Shown here piece by piece: positions 7,448 through 8,636 of a DNA stretch of 8,636 nt (the stretch's first letter is position 1; every line of letters begins with the position of its first letter). The DNA is taken from the NCBI GenBank assembly GCA_030149995.1, contig JASLGV010000131.1:1-8636 (forward strand), given 5' to 3'. The notes under the pieces were generated by a model that was not told the origin of the DNA, searched no databases, and was given only the letters and a program-made list of their open reading frames with translations. The DNA is from Pedobacter sp. (GTDB lineage Bacteria; Bacteroidota; Bacteroidia; Sphingobacteriales; Sphingobacteriaceae). Both the position numbers and the translations under genes were made by a program.

Positions 7448-8368
7448 ATATTCCCAAAGTCCTTGTTCGTAATCAAGTACAGATTTTTTAATCCGTTCAG
7501 ATTCGTAAAGTCTTTCGCGGGGATCTGTAATAATATCGCGTATTTTATTATCGCCCGGATTAGATTCTTTTATAATGTAACTGCTAAACAAACGGCGGAT
7601 AAAGAAATCGTCAAAGCTCAGGGTCGAGGCGTCGTTGTTGGTGTTAACCAAACGTTTTCTTGCCAGCAACTCTCTTGCTTCCGGATAGTAAACCCAGAAA
7701 ACCGGCTGCCATTGTTTAGATATTTCATTGAACTTAAGCGGTGCAATCCCCACAATACGTGGTTCGAAAATAGACCGTTTAACATCAAAAATCCAGTCTT
7801 CTTTTACCCTGAATTTTAGAAACAGATCCGGATTAAAATCATTTACCACTGTGCTAACCGTTCCCGTCTTGTTGTTGGAAACTTCTGCTGTACCTAAGGC
7901 TGCCTTAGCAGCTGAATCAGCCGACATAGGATTATTAAAAGCATCGTCTTCGTTCAATGCACTATCAATTGGTGAATAAGCGGTTAATTCTTCAGCTTTT
8001 ACAGCTGCCAGCAACACATCTATTAACCTCGATTTAGGCGATTTCAACGGAGAGTTAACGGTATCACGCAAATCAATTTCACGCCATATACGCTTTGCAT
8101 AAAAAACATCCTCTTCCCGCACATCTGCCAAAGGCACCATTGCCGTACTATCTATATCCTTACGTGCATAAAAGCCATCCTTTGGTGGTACTTTTAATTT
8201 TTTCTTAGCCACGGTCTTAGGCGCTTCCACTACCGGGGTAGCAGCTGGTGTTTCTACTACCGGCGTTTGTTTAGCCGCAGGAGTAGTTGTTTTCTTCTTT
8301 ATCGGTTTTTGTGCGAATACAAAACCCGTTAAGAGAACCAAGACAGCAATGCTTAAAATCCTTTTCAT
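7445..8368 (-). CDS. gldN: gliding motility / type IX secretion ring protein GldN (PorN)
   Basis: A 307-residue exported protein. Residues 1-19 are a classical signal peptide with likely cleavage after FVFA, leaving Gln20 as the mature N-terminus. Residues about 21-60 are a low-complexity Lys/Thr/Pro/Val segment with PVVETP and PVVEAP as a small repeat, probably a flexible linker. The folded part (about 64-307) carries the features by which I recognise GldN/PorN: DVFYAKRIWREIDLRD at 87-102, DWIFDVKRS at 191-199, and VFWVYYPEARELLARK at 223-238. In the T9SS, PorN/GldN forms a periplasmic ring with the lipoprotein PorK/GldK beneath the outer membrane, and it contacts the periplasmic part of PorM/GldM. 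The ATG at 8368 lies 8 bases after the gldM stop, with AAAGAATT in between, so the two are surely one transcript and perhaps translationally coupled. gldN is the last gene of the operon, since the terminator begins at its stop codon. Confidence 0.9.
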   Translation of the reverse strand: MKRILSIAVLVLLTGFVFAQKPIKKKTTTPAAKQTPVVETPAATPVVEAPKTVAKKKLKVPPKDGFYARKDIDSTAMVPLADVREEDVFYAKRIWREIDLRDTVNSPLKSPKSRLIDVLLAAVKAEELTAYSPIDSALNEDDAFNNPMSADSAAKAALGTAEVSNNKTGTVSTVVNDFNPDLFLKFRVKEDWIFDVKRSIFEPRIVGIAPLKFNEISKQWQPVFWVYYPEARELLARKRLVNTNNDASTLSFDDFFIRRLFSSYIIKESNPGDNKIRDIITDPRERLYESERIKKSVLDYEQGLWEY

Positions 8369-8376
8369 AATTCTTT

Positions 8377-8636
8377 TTATTTTGCCGTAAATGAGATCGA
8401 AGGTAAAATACGCTGACGACCATCTGGCCCCTGCGAAACGATGTCGTCAAAAAATACCCTTGTACCCGGTACGATTGAAGCCAGCGCAGCTTTTACAGGA
8501 CCAGCAAAAGAACCACCCGATCCAGGGATTGTTACCGCTTCCTGACGAGGTTTTATGATGGTCATTTTATATCTCAATATTTTAAAAGAAACATCGAACG
8601 GGAAATCATCCAGATCGGCTTCAATTTCATTTTCAC
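8377..8636 (-). CDS. gldM: T9SS motor protein GldM (PorM), C-terminal 85 residues only (5' end outside window)
   Basis: The minus-strand frame is open from the right window edge to the TAA at 8377-8379 and gives 85 residues beginning ENEIEADLDDFPFDVSFKIL. A TTG at 8577 and an ATG at 8565 could pass for starts, but the coding sense runs through both, so neither is the true start. Recognisable GldM C-terminal features are PFDVSF, the segment TIIKPRQEA, GSGGSF, and RVFFDDI...GPDG..R.LPSISF at the very end. GldM/PorM (usually a little over 500 residues) is an inner-membrane protein with one N-terminal helix and a long periplasmic arm of several domains. With GldL it forms the proton-driven motor, and its last domain, the part seen here, is thought to reach the GldK/GldN ring. 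The gene precedes gldN by 8 bases, in keeping with the conserved gldK-gldL-gldM-gldN order; gldL and gldK are expected to the right. Confidence 0.9.
   Translation of the reverse strand, partial: ENEIEADLDDFPFDVSFKILRYKMTIIKPRQEAVTIPGSGGSFAGPVKAALASIVPGTRVFFDDIVSQGPDGRQRILPSISFTAK

Noticed and set aside
7418..7819. 133-codon open frame on the plus strand starting inside the uvrC/gldN terminator
   Set aside because: It is antisense to the well-supported gldN, its first codons are made of the terminator loop and T tract, and the protein has no recognisable domain. It is a shadow frame.
8229..8310. PVVE-type repeats at the GldN N-terminus as a possible functional tandem repeat
   Set aside because: Only two imperfect copies occur within a Pro/Thr/Lys-rich linker just after the signal peptide, which is common in exported proteins of this group.
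8377..8577. Stand-alone 66-residue minus-strand gene with a TTG start
   Set aside because: The same frame is open to the window edge and its sequence continues as GldM. The short version is only the 3' end of gldM.

Overview
The window looks like a chromosomal segment from a member of the phylum Bacteroidota, most likely Sphingobacteriaceae (Pedobacter-like). Three things point there: genes of the type IX secretion system (T9SS), which is confined to this phylum; promoter-like TAnnTTTG elements ahead of genes, with A-rich leaders instead of strong Shine-Dalgarno sites; and the character of the encoded proteins. The family-level placement is inference. The DNA is moderately AT-rich and densely coding, with no insertion sequences, tRNAs, rRNAs or CRISPR arrays visible.

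Layout. At the left edge, on the minus strand, is the start of a small AtpZ/AtpI-type membrane protein, normally the leader gene of the F1Fo ATP synthase operon. A 109-bp AT-rich divergent region separates it from a plus-strand run of three genes. These are a large TPR lipoprotein (PorW/SprE, a T9SS component) that uses a TTG start, a bifunctional class A penicillin-binding protein, and the excinuclease subunit UvrC. A strong rho-independent terminator lies between the penicillin-binding protein gene and uvrC. A second, nearly symmetric terminator separates uvrC from two convergent minus-strand genes, gldN (porN) and the 3' end of gldM (porM), which form the downstream end of a gldKLMN-type operon. 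No stretch longer than about 120 bases lacks a gene.

How the genes relate. GldM is part of the inner-membrane motor that uses proton-motive force. GldN belongs to the periplasmic ring, and PorW is a periplasmic-side lipoprotein reported to associate with that ring. Three parts of one secretion machine therefore lie in under 9 kb, flanking a peptidoglycan polymerase and a DNA-repair enzyme. The neighbouring ATP synthase gene belongs to the same energy economy, but a functional link is only inferred.

I see no previously undescribed system. The points most worth checking are the T9SS clustering, the TTG start that decides whether PorW has a lipoprotein signal, a possibly leaderless uvrC transcript, and a bidirectional terminator whose stem contains the gldN stop codon.
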